A DNA stretch of 64,000 nucleotides from Nodosilinea sp. FACHB-141. Its GTDB lineage: Bacteria > Cyanobacteriota > Cyanobacteriia > Phormidesmidales > Phormidesmidaceae. Positions 11,083 through 19,224 of the stretch are shown here, piece by piece. Numbering within the stretch: the first letter of the stretch is position 1; every line of letters begins with the position of its first letter. The notes below the pieces were generated by a model. It did not search any database. It worked only from the letters and a program-made list of their open reading frames with translations, and was not told the origin of the DNA. The position numbers and the translations under genes are program-made. The DNA is taken from NCBI RefSeq assembly GCF_014696135.1, contig NZ_JACJPP010000003.1, forward strand, positions 62,001 to 126,000. The letters are read 5' to 3'.

Positions 11083-11951
11083 CTCGCCGACAGCAGGGGC
11101 AGCAGCAGGGTGACGAAAAAGTACACCAGTGCGCCTGTAAACACATAGCTATCGGTGCGGTCTAAAATGCCGCCGTGGCCGGGGATGAGGGCTCCAGAGT
11201 CTTTGACCCCGGCATCTCTTTTCATCAGCGATTCGGTGAGGTCACCCAGCAGGCTGGATGTGCCCACCATTAGGCCGAGGGCAGCTCCAGTGGCAGGCCA
11301 GATAGGCCATTGCAACCAGTGACTGCCAATCAATGCCACCACCATGCTGCCCAGCATGCCGAAGACCGCCCCTTCAACCGTCTTCTTGGGGCTGATGTTA
11401 GACAGCGGGGTGCGGCCAATAATTCTTCCAGCCGTGTAGGCCCCAATATCCGAAGCCCAAATGCAGGCAAAAGCTAGCAGGGTGATAACAAGACCGTAGG
11501 GTAGAGCATCTAGGGCAGGGGGCCAAGTTGCGGGCCAGAAGCCGCCCAGGGGCAGAGTGGTAGCGGTGTCGCCCAAGTCGCGCAGGCGCACCCAAAAGCT
11601 GGGTAGATAGCCACCGTAGAACAGGCCCAGGATAGACGCTGCCACATCGGCAATGGTGGCCACCTGGGGTTGGAACAGCAGATAAAAGCAGATAAACGTG
11701 CCGCTGAGCGGCAGCAGAGCGTCGGCCAAGGGCGGCGACAGGTGGGCAGTAATCAGCAGCAGCTGGCTTACCACCAGGGTAGTTTTGGCCGCCGGCAAGA
11801 TGCCTTTGGCTTTTACCAGGGCAAAAATTTCGAGCTGCCCCAAGAAAATCAGCACCCCAAAGCCCAGGGTGAAGTACCAGCCCCCCAGCAAAATCATGAC
11901 CAAGGCGACCGCGATCGCCACTATTCCGCTAATGATTCGAGGCCAGAGCAT
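11079..11951 (-). CDS. cdsA: phosphatidate cytidylyltransferase (CDP-diglyceride synthase)
   Basis: A 290-aa polytopic membrane protein with the CdsA signature near the C-terminus: SLMKRDAGVKDSGALIPGHG, then GGILDRTDSY, carrying the metal- and substrate-binding Asp/Lys residues. It makes CDP-diacylglycerol from CTP and phosphatidic acid for phosphatidylglycerol synthesis. About eight hydrophobic segments are visible. Length and start (ATG 11951) are normal. queC lies upstream on the same strand. Confidence 0.94.
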   Translation of the reverse strand: MLWPRIISGIVAIAVALVMILLGGWYFTLGFGVLIFLGQLEIFALVKAKGILPAAKTTLVVSQLLLITAHLSPPLADALLPLSGTFICFYLLFQPQVATIADVAASILGLFYGGYLPSFWVRLRDLGDTATTLPLGGFWPATWPPALDALPYGLVITLLAFACIWASDIGAYTAGRIIGRTPLSNISPKKTVEGAVFGMLGSMVVALIGSHWLQWPIWPATGAALGLMVGTSSLLGDLTESLMKRDAGVKDSGALIPGHGGILDRTDSYVFTGALVYFFVTLLLPLLSAS

Positions 11952-12127
11952 AGGTGGAAGTGCAGAGGGGGTTTAAACAGAGCGCGTTGCCTCCAGTTTT
12001 GAGGCAGCGACTGTCATGCAGCTTATTACACTGTGCCACATTCCCCTAGAGTCCCCGCTAGGAAACCAAGACAGGAGGCTAGCGGTAAGAGCAGGCCAAA
12101 GGCGTACCCGCCCGGTTAAACCTGTCT

Positions 12128-12814
12128 TTAGCCAGTAGAGGTGGCGAGCTGGGGATAGCCTGCTTCCACTAAGGCGCGATCGCGAATGCGGCAGGAATCG
12201 CACCGCCCACAGGGCTCCGCACCACCCAGATAGCACGACCAGGTTTGCGCGATCGGCACCCCCAGGGCCACCGCTCGACGCACAATATCTGCTTTAGAAT
12301 CCACCACCAAAGGCGCAACCAGTTTGGGGGCATGACCTTCTAGCCCCGCCTTTGAGGAGAGCTGAGCTAGCTGCTGAAAGGCAGCCAGATATTCAGGCCG
12401 ACAGTCAGGATAGCCAGAATAATCCACCGCGTTGATACCCAAGTAAATCGCCTCGGCCCCCTTGGCTTCGGCCAGGGCTAGAGCCAGGGCAATAAACACC
12501 GTATTGCGCCCCGGTACGTAGGTGGAAGGAATGCCCGCGTCAATGCCTTCCTGGGGCAGCGGCTGGGCCAGGTCGGTGAGAGAAGACGCGCCCCACTGGG
12601 CCAGATCGACATCGATGAAGTGGTGGTCTGCGATCGCAAAATGCTTTGCCACCGCCTTCGCTGCCTCTAGCTCGCGCTGGTGCCGCTGGCCGTAGTTAAA
12701 CGACAGCGCCACCAGGTCATAGCCATCGGCGATCGCCTGGGCAGCGGCCGTAGCCGAATCGAGACCACCCGAGAGCAGCACAATGGCTTTAGGAGTAAGG
12801 CTTGACTGAGCCAT
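12128..12814 (-). CDS. queC: 7-cyano-7-deazaguanine synthase
   Basis: A 228-aa PP-loop ATPase: [13 protein letters not shown] near the N-terminus and a four-cysteine zinc site at the C-terminus ([15 protein letters not shown]). It converts 7-carboxy-7-deazaguanine to preQ0, a precursor of queuosine in tRNA. The start is ATG 12814; length is standard. No other queuosine genes are adjacent. Confidence 0.95.
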   Translation of the reverse strand: MAQSSLTPKAIVLLSGGLDSATAAAQAIADGYDLVALSFNYGQRHQRELEAAKAVAKHFAIADHHFIDVDLAQWGASSLTDLAQPLPQEGIDAGIPSTYVPGRNTVFIALALALAEAKGAEAIYLGINAVDYSGYPDCRPEYLAAFQQLAQLSSKAGLEGHAPKLVAPLVVDSKADIVRRAVALGVPIAQTWSCYLGGAEPCGRCDSCRIRDRALVEAGYPQLATSTG

Positions 12815-12954
12815 AGGGCAAATGAAGACCGGAGCGACTAGTTACCCATTTGTACGATAGCTAGAATAGCCCAACGCTGCGCAAAAACCTATGGATTTTG
12901 GGTTTCTAGTACCGACAGATGACTGCGTTTTGCTGGAATCTTTGCCCCTTCAAT

Positions 12955-13079
12955 CAATAGGTAATTACTCATGTTAAGTGCATTAAAGTCTGTGCTTCTT
13001 TAAGCAATAAGTCATTACTTATAGCAAATGTTTGGCGCTGACGAATCATTATTGTTAACAAAATAAGTCATGAGCTAAT
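12955..13079 (+). promoter_or_regulatory. candidate regulatory region upstream of the riboswitch/ABC operon
   Basis: An AT-rich stretch in the 690-bp gap between queC and the ABC permease. Two similar 18-mers occur 50 bp apart (CAATAGGTAATTACTCAT at 12955; CAATAAGTCATTACTTAT at 13005), with a third related AAATAAGTCATGAGC at 13061. A dyad TTAAAG-N9-CTTTAA (12983-13003) lies between the first two. This spacing is what iterated activator or repressor sites look like, but no named regulator matches. No GTA-N8-TAC NtcA site was found here. Confidence 0.4.
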
Positions 13080-13189
13080 ATCCATTGCACCTTTAAATAG
13101 GGAGAAGTCAAGCTATTGAGAGAAAACAGATCTTTACCTAGGATAGATACATTGAGTGCTGCTAAGTTTCTAGTTGACAGGCTCAGATT

Positions 13190-13405
13190 CTTACGCTTAA
13201 ACTCAGTAAATCGAACAAGTCAGCCTAGTCTGCTAACCCTGTGTCTTTAGGTTTTTGCCTTTAAGTGTCTGGGTATGCAAGAGCGGGGGAACCAGTAAAG
13301 GGGCGTATTTCCGAGTTCTTAATACCCAAATTGAGGGTAATCGGAAGAGGACATCTCTCAGTCCTAGCCCGTCAGCTAACCTCGTCGGCATTGAGGGGAG
13401 ATTGA
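13190..13405 (+). ncRNA. cyclic di-AMP riboswitch (ydaO-yuaA leader)
   Basis: The conserved core of the ydaO class is visible: GAGCGGGGGAACCAGTA at about 13280, AGGGGCG, GAGGGTAATCGG, AGGACATCTCTCAGTCC, and the diagnostic CCCGTCAGCTAACCTCGTCGG at about 13368-13388 followed by TTGAGGGGAG. A CGCTTAAA segment near 13194 fits the conserved 5' strand, so the 5' boundary is approximate. The class binds c-di-AMP. The aptamer ends about 100 nt before the ABC permease start. Between them is a near-perfect 20-bp palindrome (13448-13467) without a U-tract, so the switching mechanism (terminator or ribosome-site masking) is not evident. Confidence 0.86.
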
Positions 13406-13502
13406 ATCGTCAGCATTTTTACTAATGTTTGGCTGTTTCAGTGTCCTAAGTCGTGTTAACACGGCTTGTTCGCTGTCCATGATTAGCCTCTAGGAGTGTT
13501 TC

Positions 13503-14351
13503 ATGCAGCCCAAGTTGCGCACCCGTGCGGCTGCCCGTTCGGGGCAGACCAAGTCTGTCAAGCCGCCATTTCGCTTTCCGTTGGAAAGGATTGTCTTACC
13601 GGCGATCGCGTTTCTCGTCGTGCTGCTGGTTTGGTGGGTGGTCGCCACATTTTTCACCACGCTGATGCCTACTCCTGGGCAAGCGTTTATGGCCAACCTC
13701 GACTACATCTTTAATCCCTTTTTCCGGCGCGGGCCGGGCAATTTGGGCATTGGTTGGCTGCTGCTGGCCAGTTTGCGTCGGGTGCTGCTGGGGTTTTTGC
13801 TAGGCACGCTAGTGGCCATTCCAGTCGGCTTTTGGATTGGTCTATCGCCCCGCGCCATGATGGCCATCAACCCCATCGTGCAGCTGTTTCGCCCGGTGTC
13901 TCCGGTGGCCTGGTTGCCCATTGCCCTATCAATCTTTAACCTGGCCAATCCATCGGCTATTTTCGTAATTTTTATCACTTCCCTGTGGCCAACGGTGATC
14001 AACACCGCCCTGGGTGTGGCCAGCGTTCCTAAAGATTATTTAGACGTGGCGCAGGTGCTAGAAATGCCCCGCTGGCGGCAGATGACTAAGATTATTTGGC
14101 CAGCCAGCCTACCTTATATTTTCACGGGTTTGCGGCTGAGCTTGGGGATCGCCTGGCTGGTAATTGTGGCAGTTGAAATGCTCACTGGCGGCATTGGTAT
14201 TGGCTTCTTTATTTGGGATGAATGGAACCGGCTCAGCCTTAGCTCGGTATTTTTGGCGGTGGTTGTTATTGGTCTCACCGGCCTAGTATTGGACTACGGC
14301 ATCACTCTGCTCGAGCGCTGGGCAACCCACCGTCCTGCCAAAGCTATGTAG
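13503..14351 (+). CDS. ABC transporter permease, nitrate/bicarbonate/taurine type
   Basis: A 282-aa inner-membrane permease of the NrtB/CmpB/SsuC family, with six or so hydrophobic segments and the EAA-type loop (DVAQVLEMPRWRQMTKIIWPASLPYIFTG region) that contacts the ATPase. It has a basic N-terminal tail and a good ribosome site (TAGGAGTG). It is the first gene of a three-gene operon (permease, binding protein, ATPase) directly downstream of a c-di-AMP riboswitch. The substrate cannot be read from the sequence; nitrate, nitrite, cyanate or bicarbonate are family possibilities. Confidence 0.88.
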   Translation: MQPKLRTRAAARSGQTKSVKPPFRFPLERIVLPAIAFLVVLLVWWVVATFFTTLMPTPGQAFMANLDYIFNPFFRRGPGNLGIGWLLLASLRRVLLGFLLGTLVAIPVGFWIGLSPRAMMAINPIVQLFRPVSPVAWLPIALSIFNLANPSAIFVIFITSLWPTVINTALGVASVPKDYLDVAQVLEMPRWRQMTKIIWPASLPYIFTGLRLSLGIAWLVIVAVEMLTGGIGIGFFIWDEWNRLSLSSVFLAVVVIGLTGLVLDYGITLLERWATHRPAKAM

Positions 14352-14488
14352 CCTTCAAGCTAACTGGCAAAACCTCTCAGTTCACTGCTGAGCAAATTCT
14401 TTGAAGAGCAGGTTTTGAGTAGGCAGCCAAACGCGGCTGGTCAGTCCAATCCCTTCCTGACACCTCACAGACAACAAGGATTAAAGCC

Positions 14489-15895
14489 ATGACGATGATC
14501 AACCGGCGATCGCTCTTGCAAGGGGCGGCTGGGTTTACGGCGGGGCTAGCGGCTTCGGCCTGTAGTCAGGCGCTGCGATCGAGCAGTCCATCACCTAGCG
14601 GCGGGGCGGCTCAGGCCGCCAACGTTGAGCAAGTGGTTGACCCAGCTAGTTTAGAGCGGTCCCACATTAAGGTGGGCTATGTGCCCGTCAATGACTGCGC
14701 TCCGTTTGCGATCGCCCAGGCCAAGGGCTTTTTTCACAAATACGGGCTGACGGTTGCCCTCAACCGCGAGGCCAGCTGGGGCACCTCCCGCGATGCCGTC
14801 ATCTTTGGGCGGCTTGACGCATCCCCGGTAGTCTCTGGGGCCGTCACCAACGCCCGGGTTGGGGCTGAGGGTGCTCCGGCGGCCCCTATGTGTGCGGCCC
14901 TGACCATTCATCGCCATGGCAATGCCATGACCATGAACCGCGCCATGTGGGATTATGGCCTGCGCCCTTGGCGAGAATATAATGGCGATCTGGAGGCCTT
15001 TGGTCGCGATTTTCGGGGCTATTTCGATAGCATACCCACATCTCAAAAGGTCTGGGCCGCGGTGCTCAGTTCAGCCATCTACGAATACTTCATTCGCTAC
15101 ATCTCAGCGGCGGCAGGGGTTGACCCGGTAGAAACGTTCCGCATCATTATCAGTCCGCCGCCGCAGATGGTCTCCAATATTCGCATTGGGGCCATGCAGG
15201 CTTACATGGTAGCCGAGCCGTGGAATACCCGTGCCATCACCGGCAACGAGGGTGTCGGCTTTACCTTTGCCCACGGCAAAGAGGTGTGGCAGGGCCACCC
15301 TGACCGGGTGCTGGCGGTGATGGAAGACTTCATCAACGAAAACCCCAAGACCTACCGCTCCCTCGTTAAGGCGATGATCGAGGCCTGCCGCTACTGCGAC
15401 GACCCGGCCAATCGCACCGAAGTTGCAGAGATTATCTCGGCCCGATCGTTTACTGGGGCAAAGCCTAAATTTACGGAACCTGCTTTGGTGGGCAACTACA
15501 ACTACGGCGGTTTCGACGGCAAAGATCGCACTGTTCAAATGCCAGATAGTACCGTCTTCTTTAAAATGCCCGAGAACCTGCCTCATCCCGCTGGCGACCA
15601 TTCCACCTTTATGTGGCAGTCTCAGTCAATCTGGCTGATGACCCAGGCCACCCGCTGGGGGCAGATTGAGGAGTTTCCGGCCGATGCAGAGGCCAAAGCT
15701 AAGCAGGCCTGGCGCACCGATTTATATCGAGACATCGCAAACGAAATGGGTATTGAGTGCCCAGCAGATGACTACAAGGTAGAACCTGGGGAGCTATTCA
15801 TCGACGGTCTTGCCTATGACCCCAGCGACCCAGTGGGCTATTTGAACGGGTTTGAGATTCGCGCTAACCGTCCCCAGCGGATCTATATGGGGTGA
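14489..15895 (+). CDS. ABC substrate-binding lipoprotein, NrtA/CmpA family
   Basis: A 468-aa periplasmic solute-binding protein. The N-terminus has a twin-arginine signal (NRRSLLQGAAGF) leading to a lipobox-like ASAC with Cys25, so it is likely exported folded and lipid-anchored. The core matches the NrtA/CmpA/SsuA fold: VGYVPVNDCAPFAIAQAKGF, YGLTVALNREASWGTSRDA, QAYMVAEPWNTRA, GHPDRVLAVMEDFINENP. It lacks several segments I associate with classic NrtA, so the ligand may differ. Start ATG 14489 has AAGGA upstream; ATG 14495 is also possible. Confidence 0.85.
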   Translation: MTMINRRSLLQGAAGFTAGLAASACSQALRSSSPSPSGGAAQAANVEQVVDPASLERSHIKVGYVPVNDCAPFAIAQAKGFFHKYGLTVALNREASWGTSRDAVIFGRLDASPVVSGAVTNARVGAEGAPAAPMCAALTIHRHGNAMTMNRAMWDYGLRPWREYNGDLEAFGRDFRGYFDSIPTSQKVWAAVLSSAIYEYFIRYISAAAGVDPVETFRIIISPPPQMVSNIRIGAMQAYMVAEPWNTRAITGNEGVGFTFAHGKEVWQGHPDRVLAVMEDFINENPKTYRSLVKAMIEACRYCDDPANRTEVAEIISARSFTGAKPKFTEPALVGNYNYGGFDGKDRTVQMPDSTVFFKMPENLPHPAGDHSTFMWQSQSIWLMTQATRWGQIEEFPADAEAKAKQAWRTDLYRDIANEMGIECPADDYKVEPGELFIDGLAYDPSDPVGYLNGFEIRANRPQRIYMG

Positions 15896-16011
15896 GAGAT
15901 GGCTGGTTGAAGGGCTGACATGTCAAGATCTTTAAACCGACCCCCTTAAGCTAAGCCCGTTGCCCCGCAAACAGTCTTCCTTGCTCTAGATGCAATATTC
16001 AGGAGAAAACC

Positions 16012-16854
16012 ATGGTCAAATCAAGTCAATACTCACAGCCCTCTGAGCAACGGCAGGCTGAGCTTGGAACCAATTTTTTGGTCATTCAAGACCTGGTAAA
16101 GGCTTACCCTAGCGCTGGTGGCGACCCCACAGTCGTGCTCGACAACATCAACCTCACCGTCGGCGCCAACGAATTTATCGCCATTATTGGCCACTCGGGC
16201 TGTGGTAAATCGACGCTGCTCAAGATTGTCAGCGGCCTAGAGCAGGCTACCTCAGGCGGGGTGCTTTTGGAAGGGAAACCAATCAAAAAGCCAGGGGCCG
16301 ATCGCATGATGGTGTTTCAAAACTATTCGCTGCTGCCCTGGCTGACAGTGCGCGAGAATGTGCGGCTGGCGGTGAATGAAGTGTGCGACCATCTTTCTCC
16401 CCGCGATCGCACTGATCTGGTAGAAGAACACCTAGCCATGGTCAACCTCACCGACGCAGCCTTGAAATACCCTGACGAGCTGTCGGGCGGCATGAAGCAG
16501 CGGGTCGGCATTGCCCGCGCCCTGGCGATTCGCCCCAAAATGCTGCTGATGGATGAACCCTTTGGTGCGCTCGATGCCCTCACCCGCGGTCACCTCCAGC
16601 GCCAGGTGCTGGATATCTGGGAGCGCAACCCCCAGGCGGTAATGATGATTACCCACGATGTGGATGAGGCGATCTATATGGCCGATCGCATTGTGATGAT
16701 GACCAATGGCCCCAATGCCCACATTGGCGAAATTTTGGAGGTGCCGTTTAAGCACCCGCGCGATCGCACTGCCCTGCGCGAATCCAAAGAGTACTTTGAA
16801 CTCCGCAACCATGCCCTTGGGTTCCTCGATAGCTACTTTGAGCAAATGAGCTAG
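16012..16854 (+). CDS. ABC transporter ATP-binding protein, NrtD/CynD/SsuB type
   Basis: A 280-aa ATPase: Walker A GHSGCGKST, Q-loop FQNYSLLPWLTV, signature LSGGMKQRVGIARAL, Walker B MLLMDEPFGALDAL, and switch His in MMITHDVDEAIYMAD. It powers the upstream permease and binding protein. There is no NrtC-like fused regulatory domain. AGGAGA precedes the ATG. The 116-bp gap from the binding-protein gene has no obvious terminator. Confidence 0.92.
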   Translation: MVKSSQYSQPSEQRQAELGTNFLVIQDLVKAYPSAGGDPTVVLDNINLTVGANEFIAIIGHSGCGKSTLLKIVSGLEQATSGGVLLEGKPIKKPGADRMMVFQNYSLLPWLTVRENVRLAVNEVCDHLSPRDRTDLVEEHLAMVNLTDAALKYPDELSGGMKQRVGIARALAIRPKMLLMDEPFGALDALTRGHLQRQVLDIWERNPQAVMMITHDVDEAIYMADRIVMMTNGPNAHIGEILEVPFKHPRDRTALRESKEYFELRNHALGFLDSYFEQMS

Positions 16855-16893
16855 GGGCTTTGAAAAGGAAACGATAAACTCAGCTCACTGGCT

Positions 16894-17142
16894 CTACTCC
16901 GCTAAGACGTAGCGGGTGAGCACGCGCATGATTTCGTTGATGCGTCCGGTGGGCTGGGGTTTGCTCCATTCGCGCACTTCGGCAAAGCCGAGGCGATAGA
17001 GTTCGTGGATGATGCGCTCTACGCCGTGGGCGCTGCCGATGACCAAGATGCGAATGACCTCGCGCCCCGGCTCGGCAGCGGGTTCAATAGTGACTTGCAG
17101 AGCAGGATTTGACAGGATTGAAGGCATAAACGCTTGCGGCAT
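16894..17142 (-). CDS. conserved cyanobacterial hypothetical protein (82 aa)
   Basis: A small alpha/beta protein: a Pro/Ala-rich start, a beta strand RILVIGSAHGVERIIHELY and a basic tail EIMRVLTRYV. I recognise the pattern as a cyanobacterial conserved protein without a known function. It starts at ATG 17142 with an excellent AAGGAGCT ribosome site. It is convergent with the ABC ATPase and divergent from the XRE regulator. Its upstream region is a 19-bp inverted repeat that could hold an operator. Confidence 0.7.
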   Translation of the reverse strand: MPQAFMPSILSNPALQVTIEPAAEPGREVIRILVIGSAHGVERIIHELYRLGFAEVREWSKPQPTGRINEIMRVLTRYVLAE

Positions 17143-17153
17143 AGAAAGCTCCT

Positions 17154-17214
17154 TGTTGGCTTAATGGATCACAAGATAGCACCGATTACACGGTCGTGAT
17201 CCATTAAGCCAACA
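17154..17214. repeat. perfect 19-bp inverted repeat in a divergent promoter region
   Basis: TGTTGGCTTAATGGATCAC (17154-17172) and its exact reverse complement (17196-17214) are separated by 23 nt. It sits between two divergent genes, 11 bp from the 82-aa gene start and 35 bp before the XRE gene. It may be an operator for the XRE protein, a structured RNA leader, or the end of a small mobile element. Confidence 0.85.
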
Positions 17215-17249
17215 TTTACGTAGCCATGACTCTCTGACACAGTTGGAGC

Positions 17250-17507
17250 ATGGGTAGAGCAAGCCAAGCACTAAAGCAGGTTTTAGACACCTACGGCATT
17301 AGCCAAAATCAGCTTGCCGTGACAATGGGTGTAGAACGAGGCAGCGTCTTCCGCTGGTACCACGACAAACGCGACCCTACAGCAGAGACAGTAGTAGAAA
17401 TTGTTGAAGCCTTGAAAATTCTCGACTCTCAGGCCGCAGAAGATTTTGCACAACTTTACCTAGGAAATATATTAAGGGCTAAGCCGGAAGAAGACGATCT
17501 TATATAA
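17250..17507 (+). CDS. XRE-family helix-turn-helix regulator (85 aa)
   Basis: A small DNA-binding protein with one HTH_3 domain: LDTYGISQNQLAVTMGVERG, then SVFRWYHDKRDPTAETVVEI, covering about residues 10-55, with a short acidic C-tail. The size and position before an AT-rich gene resemble an antitoxin-type or autoregulatory repressor (inference). A 19-bp inverted repeat immediately upstream is a candidate operator. The HEPN-motif gene follows 155 bp downstream. Confidence 0.85.
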   Translation: MGRASQALKQVLDTYGISQNQLAVTMGVERGSVFRWYHDKRDPTAETVVEIVEALKILDSQAAEDFAQLYLGNILRAKPEEDDLI

Positions 17508-17661
17508 CTAACATTTGCCTTCGACTTAGAGCCCATTTATAAAACCATTTAATCCCTAGGTAGCCGATTTAGACAAAACCATTCCTTCGAATTTATAGGG
17601 CTCTATAACAGGCTCTTAAGCCTCTGAAACCACTACTACAAATTTTGTTTTCGCCGAAATC

Positions 17662-18702
17662 ATGTTTTTTCGCTACTCCTGCTCTATCCGCTACATAAAT
17701 TCAAAAAAAATTCCAGCTTTTGAAGTGATTGAATCTCATCCTGATAATTTAACAACCGTTGTTTTGAGAGGTCCAGTCGAGAGCGAGGGATTTGAAACCA
17801 AACATTTTTGTGAGATAGTGATTGCCTCAAGCATTGATGAAGAATGTGAGGAAATACTTTTTGAGCTAGAAAAACTTTTTAATGACTCAGGGCAAGAATC
17901 TTGCATTGTCGATCAAAGCTTTAAACTCAAAAGCGGCAAAGAACTAGATGCAATGCGGCCAAGTAGTTTTCCAGAATCGTTCAAGTCTGTAATCTTATCT
18001 ATTCAGGAAAACATAGCAAAGATAGCGAAAGATACCATAGCTGTCTTTCGTTGGCGCATGAACCTCTCCGACTTTTCCGAAACGACTACATTAAGGCGAT
18101 TTGAATGGTCTAGGGATCAGAGTGTATGGAATCATTTTAATTATGTACTGTTTTCGCCAATTTTTCATATTACGGAAATTTTAGATCCGATTAAACTTCC
18201 TAAGGATGAAATAGATGAAATTTTATCTAAATCAATGAAAGAGCCCGTTTACCACGAACTTTTTCGAGAGTCTTGGGAACTGCGCTTTAAGAATCCGCGG
18301 AGTTCGATAGTAATTGGAATTTCAGCAGCAGAAGTTGCTATGAAAGAATGTATAGCCTCTTTAGTTCCACATGCTCAATGGTTAGCAGAAGAAGCACCTA
18401 CTCCTCCGTTAATAGCAATGATGAAGAACTATTTACCGCTTCTTCCTACTAAAAATAAATTTAATGCTGAAGTTTTAGCTCCACCAAAATCCATCCGTCG
18501 GGATATTGGAGAGGGTGTTGAACTTAGAAATAAAGTGGTTCATGTTGGCCGTCAAGCACCTAGCTATGGAGGGCTTGAAAAAATATTGCTTTCAGTAAAA
18601 GATTTTCTCTGGCTTATTGATTACTATCGTGGATATACTTGGAGTCTTGACTACATAAGAGATGAAACTCTGGCAGAAATGGGAGTAAATAAAAACTGCT
18701 AG
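17662..18702 (+). CDS. uncharacterised protein with C-terminal HEPN-like RNxxxH motif
   Basis: A 346-aa protein of no family I can name. It is markedly AT-rich compared with all neighbours, a sign of recent acquisition. The N-terminal 120 residues look like a beta-rich domain. The C-terminal third is alpha-helical and contains EGVELRNKVVHVG (Arg289, His294), which fits the Rx4H ribonuclease signature of HEPN domains; HEPN proteins are common toxins and antiviral effectors. It is preceded by an XRE regulator and followed directly by a REP-transposase remnant. A toxin or defence role is an inference from motif and context only. Confidence 0.6.
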   Translation: MFFRYSCSIRYINSKKIPAFEVIESHPDNLTTVVLRGPVESEGFETKHFCEIVIASSIDEECEEILFELEKLFNDSGQESCIVDQSFKLKSGKELDAMRPSSFPESFKSVILSIQENIAKIAKDTIAVFRWRMNLSDFSETTTLRRFEWSRDQSVWNHFNYVLFSPIFHITEILDPIKLPKDEIDEILSKSMKEPVYHELFRESWELRFKNPRSSIVIGISAAEVAMKECIASLVPHAQWLAEEAPTPPLIAMMKNYLPLLPTKNKFNAEVLAPPKSIRRDIGEGVELRNKVVHVGRQAPSYGGLEKILLSVKDFLWLIDYYRGYTWSLDYIRDETLAEMGVNKNC

Positions 18703-19038
18703 ATGGGTATTGCCACCATTAAAATTAAGCTACTTCAGTCAGCTCAATTTTGCTCGCAATCAGGCAATTTTAGCAGGTTGCATTGGGGCGATCGCCTATT
18801 CTCTTCGCTGGTGGGCACTGCCCACCCTACTGTGGCTGAGAAAAGCGCATCGGGAGAGCGGCGTAGGGAAGGAAATTTGTGGCAGCGGCGCTATTGGGAA
18901 AGCTGCATTCGAAATGAGCAGGATTTTGTGAGCCATTGTGAGTATATTCACAACAACCCGGTAAAGCATGGGCTGGTAGAGTGCCCAACGGATTGGGTGT
19001 TTTCAAGTGTGCATCGGTATTTGTGGGAGGAGCGGTAG
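18703..19038 (+). pseudogene. truncated REP-associated tyrosine transposase (RAYT, IS200-like Y1 family)
   Basis: Only the C-terminal part is recognisable: NLWQRRYWESCIRNEQDF, then EYIHNNPVKHGLV and FSSVHRYLWEER, the hallmark ending of RAYT proteins. The HUH motif and catalytic Tyr region are missing, and the first about 45 residues are unrelated and include a REP hairpin. In another frame LKLSYFSQ (near 18720) resembles the preceding RAYT segment, suggesting a frameshift too. It is therefore a decayed, non-functional copy. REP hairpins at 18810 and 19050 lie within and just after it. Confidence 0.8.
18810..18830 (+). repeat. REP-like hairpin (GGTGGGCA/TGCCCACC) with CTAC tail
   Basis: GGTGGGCA-C-TGCCCACC is a perfect 8-bp palindrome followed by CTAC (GTAG at the head on the minus strand). 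It lies inside the RAYT remnant. A variant is at 55005-55025. Confidence 0.75.
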
Positions 19039-19049
19039 ATACTCTGAGT

Positions 19050-19073
19050 GGTGCATTGCTGCGCGAATGCACC
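19050..19073 (+). repeat. REP-like hairpin, copy 2
   Basis: Identical 24 bases to the copy at 9520-9543 (GGTGCATT-N8-AATGCACC) followed by CTAC, 11 bp after the RAYT remnant stop. This is the arrangement expected of a REP element beside its transposase. Confidence 0.85.
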
Positions 19074-19224
19074 CTACAAGCTTGTTGGCATTTGCCTGAC
19101 GGCAACCCGGTTCAGGCATCATAAGCGCCCTTATTACCTCAGATCGCTCTCACAGGCGAAAGGATGCAGAGCCATAGCGCTAAAATGGGAAACTGCGTTG
19201 TTGCTACTCCCAAAGCCCAAACCT

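Noticed and set aside
13448..13467. near-perfect palindrome AAGTCGTGTTAACACGGCTT considered as the riboswitch terminator
   Set aside because: No T-run follows, so it is noted only as a possible part of the expression platform.
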